64,000 nt of DNA from the NCBI GenBank assembly GCA_964470965.1, contig CAYYIS010000023.1, forward strand, positions 10,095 through 74,094, written 5' to 3'. Made by a program: the position numbers and the translations under genes. This stretch comes from CAYYIS01 sp964470965 (GTDB taxonomy: Bacteria > JAAXHH01 > JABIQT01). Of this stretch, positions 1 to 9,653 are shown piece by piece (within the stretch, counting starts at the first letter, position 1; each line of letters opens with the position of its first letter). The notes beneath the pieces are model-generated. The model was not told the DNA's origin, made no database searches, and worked only from the letters and a program-made list of their open reading frames with translations.

Positions 1-95
1 CGCTGGAGAAAAGAGCTACAGGGTTGGTTGAGGGTGAACTGAGTGAGGATTGTTTTCTCCGGAACAGTGTCGATTTGATCGCAGGTCGAATGTGA
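1..95 (+). CDS. 3' end of an unidentified upstream gene (partial)
   Basis: One frame is open from the window edge to a TGA at 93-95, giving about 30 residues that end in DLIAGRM. The stretch has ordinary amino-acid composition and is in the orientation of the genes that follow. It is too short to assign to a family. It could also be chance, since 30 open codons are not significant alone. Confidence 0.3.
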   Translation, partial: LEKRATGLVEGELSEDCFLRNSVDLIAGRM

Positions 96-453
96 ATACT
101 CTCAAGATGCAACACTGCATTGGAAGGTACAGACAATTTTCGCTTGATCTAATAAATCTGATTTAGATTATTATGGGTACTTCTTTAGAAAAGAATCGAG
201 AAGCCCAGCTCCCGCGTTCCGGCTGGTGATGATTCGGCGAGCGGGCGGGCATTCAGCCTGGTGGGCACGGTGATTTTCGCAAGCTCACAAAGCGAGGTAA
301 GTGAGATGGGGTGCCCTGAAACCGTTGCGTCATGTCATCCAGGATACTGATGACGCTCTGCAAAAACTGCGATTCTTTGATTTCTTTCATCTGAAGAAAG
401 GTACTTTTTATATTTGACGGATATTTTGCAATATGAATCTTGCGGAGCCATAA
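96..453. other. Intergenic region upstream of the first PhyH gene
   Basis: About 360 bases without a supported gene. The first half is AT-rich around 130-195, which would suit a promoter, but I see no clear -35/-10 pair. The sequence just before the start at 454 has only a weak purine-rich ribosome-binding site. No hairpin with a T-run was found. Confidence 0.5.
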
Positions 454-1401
454 ATGCCTTTAACCCAAGAACAACGCGACAGTTTCGACCGAGACGGCTT
501 CATCCTCGTTCCGGATGCCATCGATCCGAATCGCACCTTAGCCGCACTGGAAGCAATAGAACAGACCGCCTACGGCATGCCCTTCAAAGATTACCTCAAC
601 GAATATGAACAACAGGGCCAAGCTGCGGTAACGGACGGCTTCCACGGGGAAAGCCGTGGAGGACGCACCCAGTTCCCGACCGGTGTCGACGCATTGGACC
701 GACTGATCGAGGATAATGACTATCTCGATATGTTCGCCCAGTGCCTTGGGGCACAGAATATGAGTTACAATAACGCCCACCTGTTCATTCGGTTCGGACC
801 TACTGACAATCGGCATGCCGATCACCCCTGGCAGGGCTACCATATCGACCACAACACCAACAGCTTCCTGCCGCCGTCTGCCGACATCAACCAGTTCGGC
901 TACGTGAATTCTGCTGTCTACCTGCACGATGTAGAGCCGGACGGCGCGCCCATGCATGTGATTCCCGGTTCCCACCGGAAGCTGCCGGAATTGCTCCCGG
1001 AGCTGATACGTGCCGGCAACTGGTCGGGCAACAGTTCAGTGGGGGACCTGCGGAAGGTGGAGGGATTCGAAGAACCGATACCGACCACGGCGAAATCCGG
1101 CTCGGTGCTCTTCTACAACTCGTACCTGGTCCACGCCGCGGTACCTTTTGTCAACAAACGTGCCCATCGATGCTTCTGGACACTCTCAATGGCCCGTAGC
1201 GATAATCAAAGCTGGACCAAGCTGGCCAATCCGTGGCAATACGGTGAACGGGATTATCTGGTGCCGTTCCTGGAGAAAACCACGCCGCGTGTTCGCGCCC
1301 TGCTGGGCTGGCCGCCCCCCGGGCATGCTTATTACACTGAACAAACCGTTGCTCTGCTCGCAACGTGGTTTCCGGGTATGGATCTGACACCGTACCGGTA
1401 A
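454..1401 (+). CDS. Phytanoyl-CoA dioxygenase (PhyH) family protein
   Basis: A 315-residue cytosolic protein of the Fe(II)/2-oxoglutarate-dependent PhyH oxygenase superfamily, which hydroxylates small or acyl substrates using O2 and 2-oxoglutarate. The N-terminus has the family opening (QRDSFDRDGFILVPDAI). The iron triad is visible: H130 and D132 in YHIDHN and a distal H227 in YLVHAA, with a following Arg near 236-239 for the 2-oxoglutarate carboxylate. HVIPGSHRK (168-176) is the conserved core strand. Length is normal. The next PhyH gene starts 21 bases downstream, so the two are probably cotranscribed. The substrate cannot be read from sequence; marine bacteria carry many such paralogues. 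Confidence 0.9.
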   Translation: MPLTQEQRDSFDRDGFILVPDAIDPNRTLAALEAIEQTAYGMPFKDYLNEYEQQGQAAVTDGFHGESRGGRTQFPTGVDALDRLIEDNDYLDMFAQCLGAQNMSYNNAHLFIRFGPTDNRHADHPWQGYHIDHNTNSFLPPSADINQFGYVNSAVYLHDVEPDGAPMHVIPGSHRKLPELLPELIRAGNWSGNSSVGDLRKVEGFEEPIPTTAKSGSVLFYNSYLVHAAVPFVNKRAHRCFWTLSMARSDNQSWTKLANPWQYGERDYLVPFLEKTTPRVRALLGWPPPGHAYYTEQTVALLATWFPGMDLTPYR

Positions 1402-1422
1402 CCTTAATTCTGGAGAGACACC

Positions 1423-2235
1423 ATGCAACTGACCGACCAGCAGAAAAACTTCTTCAATACTTTCGGCTACCTCCACATGGCAGCCCTGTTCTCACAGGAC
1501 GAGACCAGGTGGATTATCGAAGAATTCGAGATGTCTATTGAATCTGTCGGCGGCGGCGGAGGCCATGACGGGACGAAGCGGACCATGTTCGGCGGTCCCA
1601 TTGAACACCGGCCGAAACTGTGCGGATTGCTGGATGATGATCGTATTACCGGGCTTATAGGCGGCGTTGTCGGAGACGATTTCAACTACGCGAGCGGGGA
1701 CGGAAACTATTACAGCGGTGATACCGGGTGGCACCCGGATGGGGGGTGGAAACAGCTGTTTGCAGTGAAGGTGGCGTTCTACCTGGATCCCTTGACGAGG
1801 GATACCGGCTGCCTTCGGGTCATTCCGGGCACCCAGCATCCGGATCATTGGATATTTGGGGAAGGTGTGGATCCGAATAAATCAGACGAATTGTTCGGCG
1901 TAGCACCAAAGCATTTTCCTGGCAGTGTCGCCCTGGAATCGAATCCGGGCGATGTGGTTATCTTCAACCATGATCTGTACCATGCCTCCTTCGGCGGCGG
2001 TCAGCGACGCCGGATGTTCACAATGAACTGCACCCGGCACAGCACTACGCCGGAGGATATGGAGACACAACGCCGGTACCTCAGTATCCACACGCCGGGG
2101 GCCAACAAGGTTAACACCGGAGCGGGCATGTACTATCCGACGATGCTGGACACCGCGGACGAGAAACGGATGGTCCATCTGAAGCAGTGCGCGCAGATAC
2201 ATGATGAGTTGTTTCCAGAGTTCGCGAGGCGGTAG
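1423..2235 (+). CDS. Phytanoyl-CoA dioxygenase (PhyH) family protein, second copy
   Basis: A 270-residue member of the same Fe(II)/2-oxoglutarate oxygenase superfamily, clearly diverged from its neighbour. H104 and D106 in GWHPDGG and H187 in DLYHASF give the metal triad, and R196/R197 before MFTMN suit 2-oxoglutarate binding. LRVIPGTQHPDH (131-142) is the conserved core segment. A good ribosome-binding site (GGAGAG) lies before the ATG, 21 bases after the previous stop. The pair probably arose by ancient duplication or co-recruitment into one pathway. Substrate unknown. No secretion signal. Confidence 0.9.
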   Translation: MQLTDQQKNFFNTFGYLHMAALFSQDETRWIIEEFEMSIESVGGGGGHDGTKRTMFGGPIEHRPKLCGLLDDDRITGLIGGVVGDDFNYASGDGNYYSGDTGWHPDGGWKQLFAVKVAFYLDPLTRDTGCLRVIPGTQHPDHWIFGEGVDPNKSDELFGVAPKHFPGSVALESNPGDVVIFNHDLYHASFGGGQRRRMFTMNCTRHSTTPEDMETQRRYLSIHTPGANKVNTGAGMYYPTMLDTADEKRMVHLKQCAQIHDELFPEFARR

Positions 2236-2667
2236 GGAGTGTGATCCATTTTGGAGAAGCTGTAATAATTGCTACCGAACCCCGGCGTCTCACACTGCCA
2301 ATGCGGTTCAAGAAAGTCATCGGTTCCGAGTTTTCGTCGGAGAGTCAGCATAGTCCTGGCCGGGATCAGGGCTATCACCCCAATGCCTCCATGTTCCACG
2401 CGGCCAGCCCCGACAAAACCAAGTCTGCCTCGTGGCTGCGGCCGAAAGGATCCGGAACGTGCCCGCCTGCCGTTACGCAACTCCGAACGCAGCCCGTTTC
2501 CACTGACTGTATTCGATTAGAACGATTCTGCTGTGAGACATAGTTTGCTACCTGATATGTATAAGTGATAAAAGCGCAATCGTCTCGGAAGAGCATGAAT
2601 ATAAGTTCCACCTCAAACGAATTGAGAACCCTTTGTAACCGGTGGAACCAATCCTTACCGGTATCGG
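2236..2667. other. Intergenic region, no supported gene
   Basis: About 430 bases. Short frames are open on both strands, but their products (runs of Pro, Arg and Ser) look like noise and match nothing I know. No tRNA-like fold and no convincing terminator or promoter was found. It separates the PhyH pair from the membrane glycosyltransferase. Confidence 0.45.
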
Positions 2668-2727
2668 ATGTCCGGTGATTATTCCTTAGTGCGACATACC
2701 CTCTTGTATTCTGTTACAGAAAAGATT

Positions 2728-4286
2728 ATGGAATTTATCTCAAGCCTGGCATCCCGCCTGTCCCGGCAGCAACGTGATTTTTGCACGGTCGGCGCCATCA
2801 CTCTGGCGGTCTCCTTCCTCCTGTTCTACCGACTCGGCGAACTTGCGCTTGATCCGGATGAAGCACTCATCATAGAGTGGACGGCTGCGTTGAATGCAGA
2901 ATATCCGACCGTATGGGAGCTTGCAGCTTCATTCGTGAAGAACGGCGGATTTGTTCACTTNNNNNNNNNNNNNNNNNNNNNNNNNNNNNNNNNNNNNNNN
3001 NNNNNNNNNNNNNNNNNNNNNNNNNNNNNNNNNNNNNNNNNNNNNNNNNNNNNNNNNNNNGCCTTTATCCCAGTATTAACATTTATCTCTCCGCATTTGC
3101 ATTTCACCTGTTTGGGGTCAACCCCTGGGCCGCTCGCCTGCCTTCCGCTATTATAGCACTGTTTACGATACCTCTGTTCTATCATGTTTCCCGCAGACTA
3201 ATCAACAGTCATGGTGTGGCCATCATGGCAACGATGCTGTTCGCCACATCGGCGCCCCTGCTCTTCCTCATGCGGCAGAACCGCTACACCTCCGCGACCG
3301 TCCTGCTCACTCTATGGCTAATCCTTGCCTATCTCGGTATCATTAAGCGTAAGAAGTACGCTATATTTCAGTTTGTTCTTGTCATAGTCCTGTTTTTTTA
3401 CACCGCGTACTACATCTTCTGTCCGGTCGCCTTCGGTCTGATGTGCCACGCTTTGATTTTCAATCCCCACGGCATCCGGCGTAAAACCGGTCTGCTTTTC
3501 GGGACAATGTTTGGAGGCATATCTTTGTCTGCTCCTCTACTGGCAAAGGATTATACATGGCTGATAAATGCTGTAATCGATCATGTATCCAACCGTGCAC
3601 CGATTATGGTAATCGACAGTATCCATCTCTCTGCATTTGAGGTCAATGTCATCGGAATGCCTTTGGTAACGGTTGTCATTTACCTGATGGTACAGCCTAT
3701 CAGCAACCTATCTGGAGGATTATCATGGATAGCGGCCGTGTTATGGCTCGGATTAATGATAGCGACTAGTTCGTTGGGGCCAATAATATTTGTCGCAGCC
3801 GGTTCAATGGTGGACCACCTGTGGCCATCCTTTTCCCCCTGGCTCTTCAACCGACTGATAGATCCAAGATCGTGGAGCCTACTCTGTATAGCGGCAGGTG
3901 CAATTTTGGCTATCAGGTGCCTGGTGAATTCGAAGTCGAATGCTGCTGCCATGCTGTCCATAGTGGTTACTGTTATTATGGGCGCCATTATTGCATATGC
4001 GTTGATATACCCGAGACTCTGGACACGGTATCTGGCCTGCGTCATCGCGATTTCCTTCATACCCGGCGGCTATCTGCTGTACCAAATCTATCTCCGGAAG
4101 AGGTTTTTGGGTGTCCTGATAACCGTTCTGGTCGTTTCGAGCAATATTCTGAGCATCGTGCCCTTTACAAAGAACCATTATCCCTACTGGGACTGGAAAC
4201 TTCCGTACTGGACCTATCGCCTTATTTCTGGCGACTTGATGGACCACAACGTGTTGAATTTTTATACCGATCATAATTACTGGTAA
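2728..4286 (+). CDS. Membrane glycosyltransferase, GT39/ArnT-like, interrupted by an assembly gap
   Basis: A polytopic membrane protein related to PMT/ArnT enzymes, which move a sugar from a polyprenyl-phosphate carrier to a lipid or protein on the outer face of the inner membrane. Before the gap, one transmembrane segment is followed by the acidic motif DPDEA, the usual catalytic loop. After the gap come the PLYPS-like segment, the family stretch NPWAARLPSAI, and about nine hydrophobic segments. The two parts are in different frames only because the 100-N spacer has arbitrary length. An in-frame ATG at 2668 is an alternative start; 2728 is preferred because the protein then begins just before the membrane segment. 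The SGNH hydrolase follows 17 bases later. Confidence 0.75.
2961..3060. other. Scaffold gap of 100 N inside the glycosyltransferase
   Basis: Exactly 100 N, the conventional placeholder for a gap of unknown size. The coding frame differs on its two sides, so the true length is not 100 (mod 3). It removes part of the first periplasmic loop. Confidence 0.97.
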
Positions 4287-4303
4287 ATTGTTTTGGAGAA
4301 CGT

Positions 4304-5449
4304 ATGTCTGTTCGATCCGCCGGCATCGCTGTCGGCCTGACGTCCGCATCCAGCCTGTTGTTCCTGTTCACTCTGGAAATCGGACTGCGCCTGTTGAATC
4401 CGCAGATCATGATGCCGCATCCCAACGGAATGTGGGAACTGAGTCCCACACGGGGCTGCCGTTTAACGCCAGCGTTCGACGGTTACCACTGGTACGGGGA
4501 GTTCAACGTCCGGATCACCATCAGTGAACAGGGATTACGCGATCGAACGTTCGGTCCGAAAGAGGCGAATATTGGTCGTATTCTGGCACTAGGAGATTCA
4601 TTCACCTTCGGCTTTGGCGTTGAAGGATTTGAGTCCTATCCCAAGCGCCTTGAGGCGTTGTTAAATGAAAAGCGGAAAGGTTATGACGTTATCAACGCCG
4701 GTTTTCCGGGGTATGGAACGCTCCAGGAGTTAAGATATCTGGAAGAAGAGGGGCTGGCGTTCAGCCCGGACGTAGTGCTGATAGGATTCTTCGGGTTCAA
4801 TGATTACACGGACAATTTGAGGGCACCTGACCGGTACAAGCTGGTGCACGGCTTTCTGTACGATAGGAATGGTTACGAACAGGCGGAACGGGCGCGTCAG
4901 GTTCGTTCCGGCCGCCTGCCGATCCCCTTTAAGGACTGGCTCTGGGCCCATGCGCACTCGTATCGCTTTCTGGCCGATCGGTATCGGCGTTTACACCACT
5001 GGGCTTCGGCCGCCGAGGTGAAATCCGATGCAGGATCCGACGAAAACACCGCTTTCCAACCCCAATCACCGGAGGGAATACCAGCCGTGAAGCAGGAGGT
5101 GTTTGACATTACGGTTGGCTACCTCAAGGCGCTCATGGATAAGGTGCGGGCACATGATGCCGTGCCTGTGCTGGTCATGATACCGGGCATCAAGATGATT
5201 CAAACGCCGAGTGAGCTGTGGTCTCCCACATGGTTTAAACTCAAGGAATTCTCCGAACAACAGAAGGTACCAGCCATCGATCTCGGTCCTGTTTTCCGCG
5301 AAGCCCATGTAGCCGGCCGGTCAGATCCGCTCTGGTATCCGTTAAACAAGCATTGGAAAGCCTCCGGACACCGAGTGGCGGCTGAGTTTATCCGGACGGA
5401 GCTGTTGCGGCAGGGGGTGCTGCCGTTGTCAGGGGAGGAACGATCTTAA
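4304..5449 (+). CDS. Membrane-anchored SGNH/GDSL-type hydrolase
   Basis: A 381-residue protein with a single N-terminal membrane segment (about 10-30) and a periplasmic SGNH hydrolase domain. The block I motif GDSFTFG carries the nucleophile S99. NAGFPGYGT looks like block II, GFFGFND like block III with its Asn, and KHWKASGH near the C-terminus supplies the catalytic His. Members of this superfamily act as esterases or as O-acetyl transferases/esterases on glycans. It sits 17 bases behind a lipid-carrier glycosyltransferase, so a role in modifying a surface glycan is a fair inference. The ATG follows a GGAG ribosome-binding site. Confidence 0.8.
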   Translation: MSVRSAGIAVGLTSASSLLFLFTLEIGLRLLNPQIMMPHPNGMWELSPTRGCRLTPAFDGYHWYGEFNVRITISEQGLRDRTFGPKEANIGRILALGDSFTFGFGVEGFESYPKRLEALLNEKRKGYDVINAGFPGYGTLQELRYLEEEGLAFSPDVVLIGFFGFNDYTDNLRAPDRYKLVHGFLYDRNGYEQAERARQVRSGRLPIPFKDWLWAHAHSYRFLADRYRRLHHWASAAEVKSDAGSDENTAFQPQSPEGIPAVKQEVFDITVGYLKALMDKVRAHDAVPVLVMIPGIKMIQTPSELWSPTWFKLKEFSEQQKVPAIDLGPVFREAHVAGRSDPLWYPLNKHWKASGHRVAAEFIRTELLRQGVLPLSGEERS

Positions 5450-5508
5450 TCTGCGCAGTCCGGCGCCGTTACTGATTTGTTCAACACACTCTATCAGAAA
5501 GCCCGTCC

Positions 5509-5973
5509 ATGGAAATCATAGGATACCGGTCGGATCATCTGCCGGTCCTCACGGATCTTTACAACGATTTAACCAGCACGGTACCCCATTGCTACGAGGC
5601 TTTGCCGGAGGAACTGGCCGGTGCGTTCACAGGCGACTCCGGCTACGGATCCCTCGGAAACCGTATGGAGGCAGATGCGGTATTCGTAGCATGCGATCCG
5701 GACCCGGTTGGCTTTGTACACGCGGGTGAAGGCTTCGATAAGGAAGACCTGTCGGTGCCTCAGGGTATCATCCGTTTTCTGGCGTATCCTCGAGGACGGC
5801 GTGATGCGGGACAGGCGTTGCTTGAACACGCGGAAGCCTGGCTCAAAACTGCCGGGCACCATTCAGCGCTTATGTTTCCACAGGCGTACCGCTACCCCTT
5901 TTATCATTTCTCCCACGCCTTTCTTTCCAACCACCTTGAGCACATACAGTCGCTCCTGCTCGTGAACGGATAA
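5509..5973 (+). CDS. GNAT acetyltransferase, N-terminal domain of a split tandem-GNAT protein
   Basis: A 154-residue product resembling the first half of tandem GNAT N-acetyltransferases, which transfer acetyl from acetyl-CoA to amines. It has the family start (YRSDHLPVLTDLYN), a strand with PVGFVHAGE, and a weak acetyl-CoA loop (YPRGRRDAGQALLEHAEAW). It ends at a TAA (5971-5973). The next codons continue in the same frame as EECGGEVFLSW, the usual junction into a second GNAT domain. The stop therefore looks like a point change of an aromatic codon (for example TAT to TAA) in an originally single gene of about 300 residues. It may be a recent pseudogene, an assembly error or a functional split. 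Confidence 0.65.
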   Translation: MEIIGYRSDHLPVLTDLYNDLTSTVPHCYEALPEELAGAFTGDSGYGSLGNRMEADAVFVACDPDPVGFVHAGEGFDKEDLSVPQGIIRFLAYPRGRRDAGQALLEHAEAWLKTAGHHSALMFPQAYRYPFYHFSHAFLSNHLEHIQSLLLVNG

Positions 5974-5991
5974 GAAGAATGCGGTGGTGAG

Positions 5992-6411
5992 GTGTTCCTC
6001 TCCTGGCCCGACATGGAGCCTGCCAAGCCCCGTGGGGCACTAGGTTTGGACATTGACCTCGGCGTTCAACTTAAGCCCGGAAGGGGACGGTTGCCCGGTA
6101 TTTACTTAGAAGCCAGGCACCACGGTAAAAAAATCGGCGAGTGCGTGTGTCTGAGTGCCGGTGAATTTTCGAATCGGGAGGAGGTGGAAGACTGGGTTTT
6201 TACCCAGTGGCTGGGCGTAGCGGGCACCTATCAGGGTATTGGCCTGGGCCGTTTTCTGCTCGCTTCAGCTCTGGGTGAAGCCCTCAGTATCGGCTACCGT
6301 AATGCCGCCATTTCCACCGCTTGGGACAATCACCGGGCGCTACTGTTCTACGCTAATTTCGGATATCGTGCGGTCGACTGGACCAGGCAATTCAGGCGCA
6401 CGTTACCATAA
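5992..6411 (+). CDS. GNAT acetyltransferase, C-terminal domain of a split tandem-GNAT protein
   Basis: A 139-residue GNAT domain in the same frame as the preceding half. It contains a clear acetyl-CoA pyrophosphate-binding loop (YQGIGLGRFLLASAL, about 82-96) and the C-terminal NHRALLFYANFGYRAVDW motif, both intact. The only early starts are a GTG at 5992 and an ATG at 6013, neither with a good ribosome-binding site. That argues it was not designed as a free-standing gene. If translation does restart here, it would give an intact catalytic domain. The penicillin-acylase-like gene follows 18 bases later. Confidence 0.65.
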   Translation: MFLSWPDMEPAKPRGALGLDIDLGVQLKPGRGRLPGIYLEARHHGKKIGECVCLSAGEFSNREEVEDWVFTQWLGVAGTYQGIGLGRFLLASALGEALSIGYRNAAISTAWDNHRALLFYANFGYRAVDWTRQFRRTLP

Positions 6412-6429
6412 GTCAACTTGGAGAATGCC

Positions 6430-8751
6430 ATGAGATTGTATCAACTATATCGTCCGAGCATTTGTGTGGCACTGATCGGCCTCCTGATTATGGGCTGCGG
6501 CGGATCAGAGCCCGGTGATCTCAAATCATTGGCCCGGGCTTCTCTCGCACAGATCAACGGGGAGCTGACACTTACCGGATTGAAGGAGACGGTGGAGGTG
6601 GTTCGGGATAAATACGGGATACCGCACATCTACGCGCAGAACGTTGGCGATCTCTTCTACGCCCAGGGATACGTCATGGCCCAGGACCGACTCTGGCAAC
6701 TGGAGATGTGGCGCCGTTGGCGCGAGGGACGATTGGCCGAAATTTTCGGTCCGGAAGCGTTCCCCTACGATGTCCGAACTCGCCTGATGATGTACCGAGG
6801 GCCGTTCGACGACACGGAATGGACGTCCTATCATCCCGATGGTGAGCGCATTTTCAATGCCTATGCCAACGGCATCAATGCGTTTATCGATCAGAATAGG
6901 GACAACCTTCCGGTAGAGTTCAGACTCAGCGGCGTCAAACCCGGCCGCTGGACCGCCCAGACGGTTGTCCGCCGGTGGACCGGTCTCAATTTCCCGAGTG
7001 CCAGTTATGACGCTCTGGATGAACTCCGGCTGGCGCTTAATGTTGCCGAGTTCGGCGTCGAGGAAGCCAACCGCCGCGCAGCACCGCTACCCTGGGATGA
7101 CCTGAAGATACCGGAAGGACTCGATGTTTCCAATATTCCGCCGGAAATAATCGGCGCGATCCGTTCCGGTGACAGTGATCCGTTTGTACCGGGACGCCTC
7201 CCGGGGCTCCAAATCGTGGAACGCTTCCAAAGCCTGTTGTCCGGCGAACGCACTTCCGAGGCACCGCCTATGGAACAGCTTCTCGAGATAGGCAGCAACA
7301 ACTGGGCCGTGACAGGCGCGTTATCCGAAACCGGCAGAGTCATGGTTGTCAACGATCCCCACCGGAGGCTGGAGAACCCGTCTCTACGTTATTACGTGCA
7401 TCTCAACGCGCCCGGATGGAATGTTATCGGGGCCAGTGAGCCGCCGTTTGTGGGCGTTAACGTCGGGCACAACGAGCGGGTGGCCTGGGCATTCACATTT
7501 GCCGGGGTGGATGTGAACGATGTGTATGTAGAAGAAGTCAGTCCGGACGATCCGAATCTGGTCCGGTGGCAGAGCGGTTGGGAGCCGCTGCGTATCATAC
7601 GGGAAGAGATCCCGGTGAAGGGTGAAGCGCCGCGTACGGTGGATTTGAAATTCAGCCGCCACGGTCCCATATTCTTCGAGGACACACGGAACAACCGGGC
7701 CTATTCCGTGCGTTCTATCACCCACGAGCCGGGTACCGCACCGTACCTTGGCAGCTTCCGGATGGCTCAGGCGGAAAACCTGGACGATTTTTTCGATAGG
7801 GCCATGTTCTGGAAGGTACCCACCCACAACCTGATAGCCGGCGATGTGGAAGGCAATATCGCGTTCCAGGCTTCGGCGCTCACGCCGGACCGGAACGGCT
7901 GGAGCGGGCGACTGCCCGTACCTGGCGCCGGGAAATACGAGTGGCGGGGGTTCCGCAGCGATCTCCCGCGGGAATTCAACCCGAAACGGGGTTGGGTCGG
8001 ATCCGCCAACAACGACACGCATCCACCCGACTATAATGGCCGCCCGGTCATGTTTCACTCCTCCAGAGGCGTGGAGTTCTCCCGGATTGCCCGGATGCGG
8101 CAGCTTCTGAGGTCGGATCAAAAGTATTCGATCGAAGATCATAAGAAGATTCAGCTCGACGCTTATTCCCTGCGTGCCGAGGCAGACTTGCCACGGTTCA
8201 AGGGTTGGAAATCGGAAGATCCCGCGGTAGAGCGGGCACGGGAGACGCTTGCCGTCTGGGACGCTGTTCTGGCGAAGGAAAGTGCGGCCGCGGCCATCTA
8301 TTACGTCTGGCGTGCCGAAGCCGAGGCAGAGACCTTTGCATCTGACACACCAGAAAATCAACGCCGGTCCCTGGTCGAGGCGGGTTTGAAGGAGGCCGTT
8401 GCCCGTTTGCAGAGGGAACTGGGGGAAGACTGGGCGGAGTGGCGGTACGGACGGGTACAGAACAGTGCGTTCCCGCACATGCTGGCAGCCGAATTCGATC
8501 TGCCCGGTGTGGAGCGTTCCGGCGGATTCGGGACTATTGCCGCTTCCTCGGTCAGTTTTCGCCACATCCTGGACACGGACGACTGGGATCGTTCCGTGTT
8601 TACGATTACGCCGGGGCAGTCCGGTCAGCCTGAAAGCCCGTTCTACGGCAGCCTCCAGGCGCGATGGGCAAACGATGAGTATTTTCCGTTATCCTACAGC
8701 CGTGCGGCGGTGGATGGGCTGGCAGCGTTCAGGCTGACACTGAAACCGTAG
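6430..8751 (+). CDS. Penicillin acylase family protein (peptidase S45), lipoprotein
   Basis: A 773-residue Ntn hydrolase precursor. Family members cleave themselves and then hydrolyse amide bonds such as those in beta-lactam side chains or acyl-homoserine lactones. The N-terminus is a lipoprotein signal (LLIMGC), so it is probably outer-membrane bound and faces the periplasm. The alpha-chain region has the family segment VVRDKYGIPHIYA and AQGYVMAQDRLWQLEMWRR. The beta chain would begin at S289 in GSNNWAV, the autocatalytic nucleophile. Conserved VNDPH and GVNVGHNERVAWAFT follow. ATG 6430 is preferred because GGAG lies 6-9 bases upstream; a TTG at 6418 overlaps that site. Substrate not determinable. 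Confidence 0.9.
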   Translation: MRLYQLYRPSICVALIGLLIMGCGGSEPGDLKSLARASLAQINGELTLTGLKETVEVVRDKYGIPHIYAQNVGDLFYAQGYVMAQDRLWQLEMWRRWREGRLAEIFGPEAFPYDVRTRLMMYRGPFDDTEWTSYHPDGERIFNAYANGINAFIDQNRDNLPVEFRLSGVKPGRWTAQTVVRRWTGLNFPSASYDALDELRLALNVAEFGVEEANRRAAPLPWDDLKIPEGLDVSNIPPEIIGAIRSGDSDPFVPGRLPGLQIVERFQSLLSGERTSEAPPMEQLLEIGSNNWAVTGALSETGRVMVVNDPHRRLENPSLRYYVHLNAPGWNVIGASEPPFVGVNVGHNERVAWAFTFAGVDVNDVYVEEVSPDDPNLVRWQSGWEPLRIIREEIPVKGEAPRTVDLKFSRHGPIFFEDTRNNRAYSVRSITHEPGTAPYLGSFRMAQAENLDDFFDRAMFWKVPTHNLIAGDVEGNIAFQASALTPDRNGWSGRLPVPGAGKYEWRGFRSDLPREFNPKRGWVGSANNDTHPPDYNGRPVMFHSSRGVEFSRIARMRQLLRSDQKYSIEDHKKIQLDAYSLRAEADLPRFKGWKSEDPAVERARETLAVWDAVLAKESAAAAIYYVWRAEAEAETFASDTPENQRRSLVEAGLKEAVARLQRELGEDWAEWRYGRVQNSAFPHMLAAEFDLPGVERSGGFGTIAASSVSFRHILDTDDWDRSVFTITPGQSGQPESPFYGSLQARWANDEYFPLSYSRAAVDGLAAFRLTLKP

Positions 8752-8759
8752 TTCGTGGA

Positions 8760-9653
8760 CTAGCCTCCGTATCCCCGGACAATACCGAATTCGGCTTCGA
8801 ACGCCAGCCAGATATCCTCCGGGATCTCCTGCGTGGCTGCGTCGTAGGCGTCCTGAACCTGTTGAACACTGGACGGCCCCACCATGACGATACTCTCCAA
8901 CGGAGCGGCCAGGCAGTATTGGAGCGCCAGATGACGTATACTCACCTCATGGTTGCGGCACCAGTCCCACATGCGGTTGGCGACCGGTTCCTTTCCAGGG
9001 TACATACTCCGCTCCCGTTCCGCATCGGGCTCCACGCCGGTCAGTAGGCCCATTCCCTGGGGGCTTGCCAGGATGATACCAACATCGCGTTCTCGTGCGA
9101 TCGGGAAGATGGTGTCCGCGGCGGTCTGGCTTATGAGAGTGTAATCGAGGAATGTGAGCGCCAGATCTCCACAGCCGGTCTCGATGACCCGTCTGTGCCA
9201 GGCATGGTCACGGGTGCCCAGACCGATGTTGCGTACCAGGCCCTGTTCCCGCATCTCGTACAGCACATCCAGCGTATTGCCGGGTGCCAGGGGAGTGTCG
9301 ATATCTACCGGGTCGTGTATCAGGACAGAATCAAGGTAGTCTGCCCGCATGGCCCTCAGGCTGCCCTCCAAGCTCCACCGGGCCGCTTCTCCAGAGAAGT
9401 CCTTGAGCCGTTCCGGGTGGGTGCCAATCTTGGCCTGGAGGTAGTAGGATTCCCGCGGCACCCCTTCCAGGGCGGTTCCCCAGTGATCTTCGTTATGTCC
9501 CGGATAGGTATCGAAGTAGTTAATTCCCAACTCCAACGCAAGTCGGATAGCCTCCACCGCCTCATCCGCACCATGTAAAAATGCCGCGCCCAGTGCCAAC
9601 GCCCGGGGTCGCATACCAGTGCGTCCAAACCGTCTCGTTTCCAATGGTGCCAT
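8760..9653 (-). CDS. Aldo/keto reductase family protein
   Basis: A 297-residue cytosolic NAD(P)-dependent oxidoreductase with a TIM-barrel fold. It begins with the family pattern LETRRFGRTGMRPRALALG. The catalytic Asp lies in INYFDTYPG, Lys in YLQAKIG and His in SVLIHDP. The residue five after the Asp, normally Tyr, is His here, so the classical tetrad is altered. The ATG at 9653 is chosen over starts further upstream because GGGAGGA lies 8 bases before it. The gene converges on the penicillin acylase gene with only 8 bases between stops. No transmembrane or secretion signal. Confidence 0.85.
   Translation of the reverse strand: MAPLETRRFGRTGMRPRALALGAAFLHGADEAVEAIRLALELGINYFDTYPGHNEDHWGTALEGVPRESYYLQAKIGTHPERLKDFSGEAARWSLEGSLRAMRADYLDSVLIHDPVDIDTPLAPGNTLDVLYEMREQGLVRNIGLGTRDHAWHRRVIETGCGDLALTFLDYTLISQTAADTIFPIARERDVGIILASPQGMGLLTGVEPDAERERSMYPGKEPVANRMWDWCRNHEVSIRHLALQYCLAAPLESIVMVGPSSVQQVQDAYDAATQEIPEDIWLAFEAEFGIVRGYGG

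Noticed and set aside
7384..8565. 393-codon minus-strand open frame inside the penicillin acylase gene
   Set aside because: Antisense shadow in GC-rich sequence; the plus-strand protein has all family motifs.
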